Part shown: one piece after another, positions 1 through 7,594 of the stretch | Layout of the letters: each line of letters begins with the position of its first letter | How positions within the stretch are numbered: position 1 is the first letter of the stretch | Assembly (NCBI GenBank): GCA_949283305.1 | Contig: CASDRU010000017.1 | Span: 1-32,315 of the forward strand | Reading direction: 5' to 3' | DNA: 32,315 nucleotides | Source of the DNA: an uncultured Spirochaetales bacterium | GTDB lineage: Bacteria > Spirochaetota > Spirochaetia > Sphaerochaetales > Sphaerochaetaceae | Program-made: the position numbers and the translations under genes | Notes under the pieces: model-generated | What the model saw: only the letters and a program-made list of their open reading frames with translations | Told to the model about the DNA's origin: nothing | The model's database searches: none

Positions 1-543
1 TATTCCGGAACATTTCTTTCCGTTTATGTAAACATCATTCACCCACTTTATCTTGCAATCAAGACCAGTGTTCTTTTCTATTGCAGTGCTGACTGCAACA
101 GCTGCCTTTGCTGTTATTAAAGCGGGATCTGAAATGAATGAAGAAGGAATCAGAATCGAGAAATAAAGACCGCCTGAAGGAGAAGAGAAACTTCTTCCAA
201 GCCTTCCCCTTCCCCCGCTCTGAGCAAGAGACAGGCAGAGCGTTATTCTCTCACTCTTTTTCTCAAGGCTTTTGAGCACCTTGTTCGTGCTGTCCGTATG
301 CGTAAGAAATATTATGTCATAGTCCGGGAATGTGCTTTTGAGAGCAACCTCGCTCAGCATATCTGTTTTATCGAGGAGATAGCCCTTGTTCTTTACCCCG
401 TCTATTTTATAGCCCTCATCTCTGAGAGCGGAAACAGCCTTGTTTATATTCATCCTTGAGCAGGAAAATCGTTCTGCAAGAGCTTCACCTGATATAAATG
501 ACGGCTCTGAATAAAGGCATGAGAGGATATCGTCTTTAAGCAT
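1..543 (-). CDS. birA: Biotin--[acetyl-CoA-carboxylase] ligase, N-terminal 181 residues (cut by window edge)
   Basis: BirA activates biotin with ATP and transfers it to the biotin carboxyl carrier protein; versions with an N-terminal DNA-binding domain can also repress biotin genes. The translation from the ATG at 543 starts with about 65 residues that look like a winged-helix HTH (SGEALAERFSCSRMNINKAV). The catalytic domain follows, with the TDSTN motif and the biotin/ATP loop SGGRGRLGRSFSSPSGGLYFS, here interrupted only by my spacing of the motif: it begins SGGRGRLGR and ends GGLYFS. A later KWVNDVYINGKK segment also matches the family. The reading frame is open to base 1, so the C-terminal part lies outside. 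The gene diverges from the serine acetyltransferase gene. No Shine-Dalgarno precedes the ATG. Having the HTH suggests a bifunctional repressor, which is an inference. Confidence 0.92.
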   Translation of the reverse strand, partial: MLKDDILSCLYSEPSFISGEALAERFSCSRMNINKAVSALRDEGYKIDGVKNKGYLLDKTDMLSEVALKSTFPDYDIIFLTHTDSTNKVLKSLEKKSERITLCLSLAQSGGRGRLGRSFSSPSGGLYFSILIPSSFISDPALITAKAAVAVSTAIEKNTGLDCKIKWVNDVYINGKKCSGI

Positions 544-549
544 GGCTTT

Positions 550-577
550 ATAATACCGCTAAGCCACCATCTGTTAA
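550..577 (-). promoter_or_regulatory. Candidate birA promoter, possibly giving a leaderless mRNA
   Basis: On the minus strand TTAACA (577-572) is followed after 16 bp by TATTAT (555-550). Only six bases separate this -10 from the ATG at 543, so transcription would start at or next to the start codon. This fits the lack of a Shine-Dalgarno. It is a pattern match only. Confidence 0.45.
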
Positions 578-622
578 AGGAGGCAGTAGAAAAAAAGAAC
601 CAATTTCACTACCATTAATCAT

Positions 623-1528
623 ATGTATTACTCATGCGATAAATTCATCCCAAGCTACATAGATTCATTTAACAGGAACAAGAGGAACACTGAGAACAAA
701 AAAGGGCTGGTGCTTCCGAAAATGGAAGATATTGAAAGCCTTGAGAACGAAGTGTTCGCCCTCTTCTTTCCTGGACTCTCTGGCGGAGAGACAAGAAGCA
801 AGCTGATTTCAATCATCTCATACCATATGGAGAATGTGACAAGGCTTCTTGCAGACTCTGTCTTCCTCGCTCTCAGCTATGAGGACAAGGGCGAAAGCTC
901 TGCATCAGCGCTTGAGGAAAAGACAGTGAAAATCGTAGATAATGTTGCATCAAAACTCAAGGACATCAGGGCGAATTTGAAGCTTGATGCCGAAAGCGGC
1001 TTCAACGGAGACCCTGCAAGCAAGAGCATACATGAGATAATCCTTTCATATCCTTCGATGATTGCACTCTCTGCATACCGGGTGGCACATGAGCTTTATG
1101 AGCTTTCTGTTCCGCTTATTCCGCGCATGATGAGCGAGATTGTTCACAGAAAGACAGGAATAGACATACATCCCGGAGCTAAAATCGGCAAGAGCTTCTT
1201 CATTGATCATGGAACCGGGGTTGTGATTGGAGAAACAGCTGTAATCGGGGACAATGTGAAGATCTATCAGGGGGTGACCCTTGGTGCGCTCTCGTTCAAG
1301 AAAGACTCATGCGGGGCCCTGATAAAAGGAATAAAGAGGCATCCGACAATCGAAGACAATGTGACGATTTATTCAAACACATCAATACTTGGCGATGTGA
1401 GGATAGGACACAACAGCATAATCGGAACATCTGTAAGAATCACCACAGACATTCCTGCCTACAGTCTTGTAACCGCGCCGCGTCCGGATATAAGAATCCG
1501 CGACATAAGAGAAAACGAGACTAGATAA
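623..1528 (+). CDS. cysE: Serine O-acetyltransferase, EpsC-type
   Basis: It transfers acetyl from acetyl-CoA to L-serine, the first step of cysteine synthesis. The N-terminal half is the helical SATase domain, including an LFFPGLSGG-like start typical of the longer EpsC subgroup. The C-terminal part from about residue 175 is a left-handed beta helix of hexapeptide repeats (IDIHPGAKIG, GVVIGETAVIGDNV). The catalytic His region IDHGTGVVIGETA lies near residue 190. The length of 301 residues fits EpsC proteins. The start is uncertain: no Shine-Dalgarno lies close to 623, and an AAAGGAGG at 576-583 is about 40 bases away. The next Met (722) would cut into a conserved region, so 623 is preferred. 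The last eight bases overlap the convergent mtaB gene. No cysteine synthase gene is in view. Confidence 0.92.
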   Translation: MYYSCDKFIPSYIDSFNRNKRNTENKKGLVLPKMEDIESLENEVFALFFPGLSGGETRSKLISIISYHMENVTRLLADSVFLALSYEDKGESSASALEEKTVKIVDNVASKLKDIRANLKLDAESGFNGDPASKSIHEIILSYPSMIALSAYRVAHELYELSVPLIPRMMSEIVHRKTGIDIHPGAKIGKSFFIDHGTGVVIGETAVIGDNVKIYQGVTLGALSFKKDSCGALIKGIKRHPTIEDNVTIYSNTSILGDVRIGHNSIIGTSVRITTDIPAYSLVTAPRPDIRIRDIRENETR

Positions 1529-2792
1529 TCCTGACAGCCGGCGGATTTATCTTATACAGCACGCCCTCTAAGAGCTCACCGCTTTCATGGCTTCTGGTGC
1601 TTTCAACCCTCACCTTAAGATAGTTTCCGCTTGTCCCCCATCCGTTTTTCTCATAAATGACTTCAACTTTTTTCCCTTCCTGGCGGGCAATGTATTTCCT
1701 CGTCTGTATTTCAGAAAGCCTTCTGAGCTCCTCAGCACGCTTGTCGCGCACCCTCTCCTCGCTCTTGTCCTTTGCACCAAAGAGCGCAGTCTTTTCCCTT
1801 GGAGAGTATGGAAAGACATGGAAGGCAGCAAAATCCATTCGAAGAAGAAAATCCTTTGTCATCTGATAATCCTCTTCCTCCTCTCCAGGAAGCCCTGTGA
1901 TTATATCGCAGGAGATGAAGGGGTCATCCTTTTTCTCTCTTATCCTTCTCACAATGTATTCAATCTCATCTATCTGGTATTTTCTCTCGACGCGCGCAAG
2001 GACCTTGTTGCTCGCACTCTGGACAGGCAGATGGAAATGAGGCATTATCCTCCTGTCTGAGAATGTTTCTATCAAGCGGTCATCGACATTGTCAGCCTCA
2101 AGGGAAGAAAAGCGTATTCTCATATCAGGGCCAAGATTTGAAAGAAGAGCTTCCACAAGAGGAGCAAGCCCGCCTTCGTTATGGTTATACATTGTAAGGT
2201 TTACTCCGGTAAGCATTATCTCATGGTAGCCGTCCATTTCTATTTTTTTTGCTCTTTTTACAACTTCATCAACAGGAAGGCTCACGCTCTTTCCGCGCGC
2301 AACTGATGTCTGGCAGAAAGCACAGTGGTTGTCGCATCCATCCTGGATTTTAAGGTATGCACGGCTATGATAGGAAAAGATGTTGGCATCAAAGACAAAG
2401 GCATCTGTTTCCTTTTTCTCAAACGAGAAGACGGCAGAGGGATTTCTCCCATTCTCATTCAGATAAAGAGGAAGAGAAAGAAGGCTTCCCTTCTCCTTGA
2501 GAGAGAAAACCCTTATGTTCTCTCCCAGCATTTTTATCTCATCTTCCTTCATCTGGGCATAGCATCCTGTGACCACAACTGCCTCAGCAGTTTTTCCAAA
2601 AAGTCTTATCATGCGCCTGGCCTTCTGCTCTGCCTTGCTTGTGACTGTGCATGTGTTCACAACTATCAAGGAAGCGTTTCTGTAATCCTTTTGAATATCA
2701 AAGCCGCCTGTTCTGAAGGCCTGGCTTATCGCCTCGCTTTCTGCCTGATTAAGACGGCAGCCAAGTGTGTAGACATAAACAGAATCGATCAT
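1521..2792 (-). CDS. mtaB: tRNA threonylcarbamoyladenosine methylthiotransferase MtaB-like
   Basis: This radical SAM enzyme inserts a methylthio group at C2 of t6A37 in ANN-decoding tRNAs. The order of domains is: an N-terminal UPF0004 domain with the opening YTLGCRLNQAESE and further cysteines (VNTCTVTSKAE, VTGCYAQ) for the auxiliary cluster; a radical SAM domain with DGCDNHCAFC (CX3CX2C) near residues 150-160; and a C-terminal TRAM-like tail after about residue 365. At 423 residues it has the usual family length. It could be one of the sister MiaB-type enzymes, but the CRLNQAESE opening is typical of MtaB. Its ATG overlaps the tyrA stop by four bases (ATGA), so the two are probably translationally coupled. 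It converges on cysE with an 8-bp overlap and no visible terminator. Confidence 0.92.
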   Translation of the reverse strand: MIDSVYVYTLGCRLNQAESEAISQAFRTGGFDIQKDYRNASLIVVNTCTVTSKAEQKARRMIRLFGKTAEAVVVTGCYAQMKEDEIKMLGENIRVFSLKEKGSLLSLPLYLNENGRNPSAVFSFEKKETDAFVFDANIFSYHSRAYLKIQDGCDNHCAFCQTSVARGKSVSLPVDEVVKRAKKIEMDGYHEIMLTGVNLTMYNHNEGGLAPLVEALLSNLGPDMRIRFSSLEADNVDDRLIETFSDRRIMPHFHLPVQSASNKVLARVERKYQIDEIEYIVRRIREKKDDPFISCDIITGLPGEEEEDYQMTKDFLLRMDFAAFHVFPYSPREKTALFGAKDKSEERVRDKRAEELRRLSEIQTRKYIARQEGKKVEVIYEKNGWGTSGNYLKVRVESTRSHESGELLEGVLYKINPPAVRII

Positions 2793-3517
2793 CCTTCGTT
2801 CTCCATGAGGTCATTGAGGACTTTTTCCACTGCAAACTGAAGGGAAAGCCTCATCTCCTTTGCATATGGGTTAAAGCGCTGGAGATCATAAAAAAGCTCA
2901 AGAGAGTCATTGCAGGTCTGGCTGACTATCTGCATCAGCGTCCTGTATCCCTTTGTGGCTATCTCTGTATCCTTCATGTTCATCTTATCAAGCACACGGC
3001 CTACAAAGTGCGTGACACCCTGAGAGTATGCGGCTTCCCTGTCATGCTCAAGGCTGGTCATCTCAAGGATCTTGAAGCCAAAGGGCTCAATAGCTTTTTT
3101 CAGCGAGGTGTAGCGCTCGCTCTTTCTGTCTCCTGGACAGAAGACAAATGGAAGGCCCTTACATCCGGATGCGGCGCTGTCAGGGCCGAACATCGGATGA
3201 GTGGGGATTATCTCATTTTTCTTTATGTGCTTCCTCATCCACTTTTCAGGCTCTGCCTTGACAGAGCATGTGTCGAGCACAACCGTATTTTCCCCTATCC
3301 TATCCTTCACACGCTCAAGAAGGCTCTCAAAGCTCCTGATCGAGACACAGAAGAAAAGATAGTCCGCTTTAAGCACCTCATCCTCAGAAACGATGCGTAC
3401 ATTTTCTGGCGCATCATGCTTTGAGCGGGAATAGGCGATGACATCAAAGCCTCCCTTTGCAAGGAGGGCCGAGAAAAAAGATCCGAATCTGCCAAGTCCG
3501 TAAACACCTGCTATCAT
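2789..3517 (-). CDS. tyrA: Prephenate dehydrogenase (TyrA family)
   Basis: It performs oxidative decarboxylation of prephenate (or arogenate) in tyrosine synthesis using NAD(P). The protein begins with the Rossmann motif MIAGVYGLGRFGSFF. THPMFGPDSA, a signature of the prephenate dehydrogenase catalytic region, follows near residue 105, then a helical C-terminal domain. No ACT domain or chorismate mutase domain is attached, so it is a minimal 242-residue form. The frame is open up to an ATG at 3562 (15 more residues). I prefer 3517 because the Rossmann fold begins right there and because a perfect palindrome and a promoter-like pair lie between the two ATGs. Neither start has a clear Shine-Dalgarno. 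It is coupled to mtaB by an ATGA overlap. Confidence 0.88.
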   Translation of the reverse strand: MIAGVYGLGRFGSFFSALLAKGGFDVIAYSRSKHDAPENVRIVSEDEVLKADYLFFCVSIRSFESLLERVKDRIGENTVVLDTCSVKAEPEKWMRKHIKKNEIIPTHPMFGPDSAASGCKGLPFVFCPGDRKSERYTSLKKAIEPFGFKILEMTSLEHDREAAYSQGVTHFVGRVLDKMNMKDTEIATKGYRTLMQIVSQTCNDSLELFYDLQRFNPYAKEMRLSLQFAVEKVLNDLMENEG

Positions 3518-3524
3518 GGAAAAG

Positions 3525-3553
3525 AAAATATCTGCTTTTTGCAAAATTTGCAA
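3525..3553 (-). promoter_or_regulatory. Palindromic element and promoter-like hexamers just upstream of the preferred tyrA start
   Basis: TTGCAAAATTTGCAA at 3539-3553 is a perfect 7+1+7 inverted repeat. On the minus strand its first half (TTGCAA, 3553-3548) is followed after 17 bp by TATTTT (3530-3525), which sits seven bases before the ATG at 3517. The arrangement suggests an operator overlapping a weak promoter for tyrA-mtaB. If the upstream ATG (3562) is used, the palindrome would instead be coding. Confidence 0.35.
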
Positions 3554-3574
3554 CAAAGACATGTTTGATGAATC

Positions 3575-3603
3575 TTAACAAAAGGCAAAGTCAGTAATAT
3601 AAT
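3575..3603 (+). promoter_or_regulatory. pta promoter
   Basis: TTAACA (3575-3580) and TATAAT (3598-3603) are separated by 17 bp, close to the housekeeping sigma consensus. A Shine-Dalgarno AGGAG at 3623-3627 precedes the pta ATG at 3637, leaving a short leader of about 27 bases. Confidence 0.75.
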
Positions 3604-3636
3604 TATTTTCAGTTTAAATTCCAGGAGAAAAGAAAG

Positions 3637-4635
3637 ATGAGCAATTTCAGTGAAATAATGAAGGAAAAGGCAAAAAAAGCCCAGAAAACCCTCGTTCTTG
3701 CAGAAGGAACAGAAGAGAGGACACTGCAGGCTGCAAGAAAGATTAAGGACCAGAATCTTGCAAAGGATGTCATTCTTGTCGGAAAAGAGGATGATGTTAA
3801 GAAAGCAGCAGATGCTCTTGGCGTAAGCCTTGACGGAATCCTGATTTCAGACCCGGAAAAGAGCGAATATCTTGATCAGTTTGCAAACGAGTATTATGAG
3901 ATGAGAAAGCACAAGGGCATGAGCCAGGAGCAGGCAAGAGTTGACATACTTGACCGCCTCCGCTGGGGTGCAATGCTTGTGCATATGGACAAGGCAGATG
4001 CAATGGTTGCAGGAGCTGTAAGCACAACTGCTGATGTTCTCAGGGCAGCATTTGCTATCATAAAGTGCCGCAAGGGAATAAAGAGCGCATCCAGCTGCTT
4101 TGTAATGGCTACAGACAAGAAGGAATATGGAGCAAACGGCTCATTCATATTCTCAGACTGCGCAACAATTCCTAACCCGACTGCAGAACAGCTTGCAGAG
4201 ATTGCCGAGCTTGCCGCAGACAGCTGCAGGACATTCATCGGTGCTGAACCGTATGTATCACTGCTCTCATACTCCACCAAGGGCTCTGCAAAGGGAGAGA
4301 TGATCGACAAGGTCACAGCAGCACTTGCTCTTGTTAAGGAAAAATGCCCTGATCTTCATGTTGACGGAGAGCTTCAGGCTGATGCTTCAATGGTTCCATC
4401 TGTTGCATCCCTCAAAGCTCCGGGCTCTGATGTTGCAGGAAAGGCAAATGTTCTTGTATTCCCTGACCTCCAGGCAGGAAACATCGGTTACAAGCTCGTA
4501 CAGCGCCTTGCAGGAGCTGAAGCATACGGACCTATTCTCCAGGGCTTTGCAAAACCGATAAGCGACCTCTCCCGCGGATGCTCTGTTGACGACATTGTCG
4601 TAACAAGCGCAATAACACTGGCTCAGGCAGAATAA
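3637..4635 (+). CDS. pta: Phosphate acetyltransferase
   Basis: It interconverts acetyl-CoA and acetyl phosphate. With acetate kinase it gives ATP by substrate-level phosphorylation, a central fermentative route. The 332-residue protein is the short form containing only the PTA_PTB catalytic domain, without the N-terminal DRTGG/BioD-like regions of the long enterobacterial enzyme. Recognisable segments are LVLAEGTEERTLQAA at the N-terminus, DAMVAGAVSTTADVLRAA in the middle, and GSDVAGKANVLVFPDLQAG with NIGYKLVQRLAGA near the C-terminus. The start is supported by AGGAG nine bases upstream. The gene is monocistronic, with a promoter in front and a strong terminator behind. The acetate kinase partner is not in the window. 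Confidence 0.96.
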   Translation: MSNFSEIMKEKAKKAQKTLVLAEGTEERTLQAARKIKDQNLAKDVILVGKEDDVKKAADALGVSLDGILISDPEKSEYLDQFANEYYEMRKHKGMSQEQARVDILDRLRWGAMLVHMDKADAMVAGAVSTTADVLRAAFAIIKCRKGIKSASSCFVMATDKKEYGANGSFIFSDCATIPNPTAEQLAEIAELAADSCRTFIGAEPYVSLLSYSTKGSAKGEMIDKVTAALALVKEKCPDLHVDGELQADASMVPSVASLKAPGSDVAGKANVLVFPDLQAGNIGYKLVQRLAGAEAYGPILQGFAKPISDLSRGCSVDDIVVTSAITLAQAE

Positions 4636-4657
4636 ACAAGTGAAAAGGCTTAGATTG

Positions 4658-4684
4658 ACGGATGGAGTTTTCCATCCGTTTTTT
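4658..4684 (+). terminator. Rho-independent terminator of pta
   Basis: ACGGATGGA (4658-4666) and TCCATCCGT (4671-4679) form a perfect 9-bp stem with a GTTT loop, followed by a run of six T (4679-4684). On the minus strand the hairpin has no T run after it, so it serves pta only, although it touches the rsmA stop codon. Confidence 0.92.
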
Positions 4685-5543
4685 ATTTTTCAAGGCGGGA
4701 AAAGAAAAGGGATGCAAGAGATAAAAGCTCGTCAAAGGAAAAATCCTCTGCCCTCTCAGATCCGGTCAGTCCTGCTTTTTTTATAAGCTCGTCAAGTTCT
4801 TCCTTTGTAAAGTCCGGAGAGCAGAATGTCTTCAGGTTGTTTTTTATGTTCTTCCTTCTCTGGAGGAAAATGGCTCTGTTGAAAGAAATGAAGAAGGCTC
4901 TCATCTGAGGGGGAACAAGAGCTTTTTCCCTCTTCTTCATCACGACTACAGCTGAATCCACATTCGGGGAGGGATAGAAGCTTGTGCTTTTTATCACCTT
5001 TGCAAGGCTCACTTCATAATCCATCTGGCACAAGATGGAAAAGGATGAATAAGAAGAGCTCTTGTTTTTTGCCACCATGCGCTCAACAACTTCCTTCTGC
5101 AGTGTGAAGACCATGCGGCGCGGTGTGATGTCATTCTCAATAAGGCGTGCAATGATTATGCTCCCGACATTGTATGGCAGGTTTCCTGCAATGAGAGAAG
5201 GCTTTACATTAATTGAAAAAAGAGTCTTCAGCGCATCGCCTGGCACAAGATGGAAATTCTCTTCATCCTGGAATGCCTTGTTAAGCAGAAAGCAGAATCC
5301 GTTATCAATTTCAAAAGAGTATACATCCTTTGCCTTTTTTATAATCAGTGCGGTGATTGCTCCAAGGCCGGGACCGATTTCAAATACAGTGTCTGTGCTC
5401 TCTATCTCAAGAGAAGAGACAATGAATTCTCTTGCACTTTCAGAGAGGAGAAAATTCTGACCGAATTTCTTGCTCATCGCAAGAGAATTCTCCTCCAGTA
5501 TTTTCTTTATTTCAGATGCACTTGAATAATTGAAATCCCACAC
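4683..5543 (-). CDS. rsmA: 16S rRNA (adenine1518/1519-N6)-dimethyltransferase
   Basis: KsgA/RsmA dimethylates two adjacent adenines in the 3' terminal helix of 16S rRNA late in 30S assembly. The sequence shows the family opening KKFGQNFLLSESAREFIV, SAM motif I FEIGPGLGAIT near residue 56, and catalytic motif IV GNLPYNVGS near residue 119. The C-terminal helical domain has the usual FFISFNRAIFLQRRKNIKNN-like region that contacts RNA. The 286 residues match the family size. It is the last gene of the operon starting at 10009, ten bases after the ComEC-like gene. Confidence 0.95.
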   Translation of the reverse strand: MWDFNYSSASEIKKILEENSLAMSKKFGQNFLLSESAREFIVSSLEIESTDTVFEIGPGLGAITALIIKKAKDVYSFEIDNGFCFLLNKAFQDEENFHLVPGDALKTLFSINVKPSLIAGNLPYNVGSIIIARLIENDITPRRMVFTLQKEVVERMVAKNKSSSYSSFSILCQMDYEVSLAKVIKSTSFYPSPNVDSAVVVMKKREKALVPPQMRAFFISFNRAIFLQRRKNIKNNLKTFCSPDFTKEELDELIKKAGLTGSERAEDFSFDELLSLASLFFSRLEK

Positions 5544-5553
5544 AAGGTGAATG

Positions 5554-6864
5554 TTATCTTTTATCCTTCATTTTTGCAATTGATATCGCATAAAGCAAGA
5601 ATGTGATGAAAAGGAGAATCAAAAGAGGTGTAATGCTTTCAAAGGAAAAAGAAAGAAAGGAAGATGATGAAAGCATATGAATCAGATTGTAAAGACAGCT
5701 TAAAAGGAAGGAAAGAGAAGGAAGCAGAACAGAGAGAATTGAAATGAACATATAAAGAGTCACTAAAGGAGAGATCAGCGGCGTGTATATTATCCCTGAA
5801 AGGCTGTATGAGGAAAAAAGTTGAAAAGAATAAAAACTCGTGAAGAGGACTGCCGAGATAGAAATCACAATGCTGGAAAAAGGATAAGAGAAAACACGTT
5901 TGAAAAGAGAAGTGAGGCTGGCATATAAAAATGCCATGCCTGAAAGGGCAAGATAGCTGAGCACAGCAGATGCGCTTATAATGCTGCCTGGATCCAGAGC
6001 ATTATGGATTATTATCACAAGCATGAAGCGCTCGCTTTTATCCATTTCAGGAAGAAAAACATCAGAGCTGTATTTTATGAAGGCGCGCATGATAGACGGC
6101 CTCCATGATGCTGTGTATGTAAAGACAAGGAGGGGAAGAAGCAAAGCCTTCTCGCTTTTTCTCTTCTCTTTGAAAAAGAAATTCAGGACAGGGAGCATGA
6201 ATGAGCTGATTATTACAAGATGCATTCCAGAAAGCGCATAGATATGCATCAGGCCTTTTTCCCGCGAAAGAAGCATCAGAGAGCCCTCCGCACCGTCAGA
6301 AGTGCCTAAAAGGAGCATGAGTGCCAGCTCTCTCTCATCCTCCCCCGCACCTTTGAGTGCCTTTCTTATATATGAAATCGCCTTTTTCCTGAACTCTGCA
6401 CCATTGTTTTTTTCCACTCTCCTGATATTCTCTGCAATGAATATGTTTTCTTCATAGAAGCTGCCGCTTGAGCAAAAGACATCTCCTTTCATGACTTCCC
6501 CCAGCGGTGAGATTACATATATCTTTCCTTCAGCTGAAGAGATTGTTCCTTCTTCATCCTTGACGGCAATCAGAGATGCATCTGTTCCGCTTTTCCTTTT
6601 CTCTCTGACCTTCTGATCGTATAAGGCGGAAAAATAGATTTCCCTGACTGAAGAAGGCTCAAGAGAAAGGCGCACATCAGTTTTTGTCAGTGCGTTTGAG
6701 AATGTTATATACAGAAGGCACAAAAATAAAATCCTTCTTCTGGTTTTCTCTCCTTTAAGGAGTATGAAAAGAAAAAGGAAAAGCGGAAGGAAAAAGAAGG
6801 AAAGAGAGAAAAAAGATGGTAGGAATGCTGCTGTATAGAATAAAAAAGCGACAATTATGTACAC
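5554..6864 (-). CDS. ComEC/Rec2-like membrane protein lacking the metallo-beta-lactamase domain
   Basis: ComEC is the inner-membrane channel for DNA uptake in natural transformation. The 436-residue protein has two or three hydrophobic helices in the first 55 residues, then a soluble DUF4131-like segment (about 60-165). A Competence-domain core follows with LLLGTSDGAEG and the hallmark ALSGMHLVII near residue 213, then many TM helices to the C-terminus. The metallo-beta-lactamase-like nuclease domain that ends full-length ComEC (700 or more residues) is absent, and the neighbouring gene is rsmA. The start is a GTG at 6864 with AAGGGAG a little far upstream. A role in DNA uptake is therefore uncertain; some other transport role is possible. 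Confidence 0.75.
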   Translation of the reverse strand: MYIIVAFLFYTAAFLPSFFSLSFFFLPLFLFLFILLKGEKTRRRILFLCLLYITFSNALTKTDVRLSLEPSSVREIYFSALYDQKVREKRKSGTDASLIAVKDEEGTISSAEGKIYVISPLGEVMKGDVFCSSGSFYEENIFIAENIRRVEKNNGAEFRKKAISYIRKALKGAGEDERELALMLLLGTSDGAEGSLMLLSREKGLMHIYALSGMHLVIISSFMLPVLNFFFKEKRKSEKALLLPLLVFTYTASWRPSIMRAFIKYSSDVFLPEMDKSERFMLVIIIHNALDPGSIISASAVLSYLALSGMAFLYASLTSLFKRVFSYPFSSIVISISAVLFTSFYSFQLFSSYSLSGIIYTPLISPLVTLYMFISILSVLLPSLSFLLSCLYNLIHMLSSSSFLSFSFESITPLLILLFITFLLYAISIAKMKDKR

Positions 6865-6895
6865 ATAAGAAGAGAGATTTCTCCCTTTCTAGCGG

Positions 6896-7594
6896 TCAAG
6901 GAAGAATCTGATAGCCTGAAAGAATTGTCTTGTATGTGAGAAAAAGAGCCCTGTCCATCTTTCTGTCTCTGATGAAATGAGTTGTCCTCTCCTCATCATC
7001 TCTCATAAGAGCCTTTAACAGCGCCCTGTCTTCTCTTTTTATGCTCTGAGTAAGGAAAAGACGGAATTCAAGAAAAAGATCCTCCTCATTTTTGTTTACG
7101 AGGATTCTCCTGCCCTCTTTGCCTTCTTTAAGCGATGAATAAAGCTCCTCGGTATCACGGATGAAGACAAGGTATGTGTTTTCTGCCATTTCAATTTTTC
7201 TTCTAATTTGCTCTTCTTTCTCTTTAATCACGGAGGCCTTTACATCGTGTTTTCTGATGAAGAAATAAAAGAGGATGGAAAGGATGAGGGCTACTGCTAT
7301 CTCATCGATAAGAGGAATGCTGTCCCTTATTCCGACACTTCCTATGAAGTAGACAATGAGGAATATTATGGCTGAGAGAATGAGATGGAAAATATATCTC
7401 TTTTCCTGAAACCATGTGATGACAAGAGCATGGAGATCCTCAGAAAGATTCTTTTCCACCTCAGCAGAGTCCTCTGTGGAAATGAGAGAAGATGAAAAAA
7501 CAGTGAATTCTGAGCACTCAAGGCTGTCAATTTCCTTTTCAGGAAGGCTCGAGAAGAGCCTCTTCCTGTCAAGGGAAATGAAATATGCATGCAT
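6896..7594 (-). CDS. Hypothetical protein with two transmembrane helices
   Basis: I do not recognise this 232-residue protein. It has a soluble N-terminus of about 68 residues, two adjacent hydrophobic helices (about 69-92 and 97-114), and a charged helical C-terminal half rich in Lys, Glu and Arg. That half is probably cytoplasmic and may form a coiled coil around residues 118-150. Its ATG overlaps the stop of the phosphohexomutase gene by one base (TGATG), so it is translationally coupled to that gene. It lies 31 bases before the ComEC-like gene. The coupling argues that it is a real protein. Confidence 0.7.
   Translation of the reverse strand: MHAYFISLDRKRLFSSLPEKEIDSLECSEFTVFSSSLISTEDSAEVEKNLSEDLHALVITWFQEKRYIFHLILSAIIFLIVYFIGSVGIRDSIPLIDEIAVALILSILFYFFIRKHDVKASVIKEKEEQIRRKIEMAENTYLVFIRDTEELYSSLKEGKEGRRILVNKNEEDLFLEFRLFLTQSIKREDRALLKALMRDDEERTTHFIRDRKMDRALFLTYKTILSGYQILP

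Noticed and set aside
576-583. AAAGGAGG as the Shine-Dalgarno of the serine acetyltransferase
   Set aside because: It lies about 40 bases before the ATG, with no in-frame start codon at a normal distance. It also overlaps the opposite-strand birA promoter-like sequence.
2765-3424. 219-codon plus-strand frame opposite tyrA
   Set aside because: It mirrors the real tyrA coding frame and has no family motif.
4658-4679. Bidirectional terminator also ending the rsmA operon
   Set aside because: On the minus strand the stem is followed by CAATCTAAGCC, with no T run.
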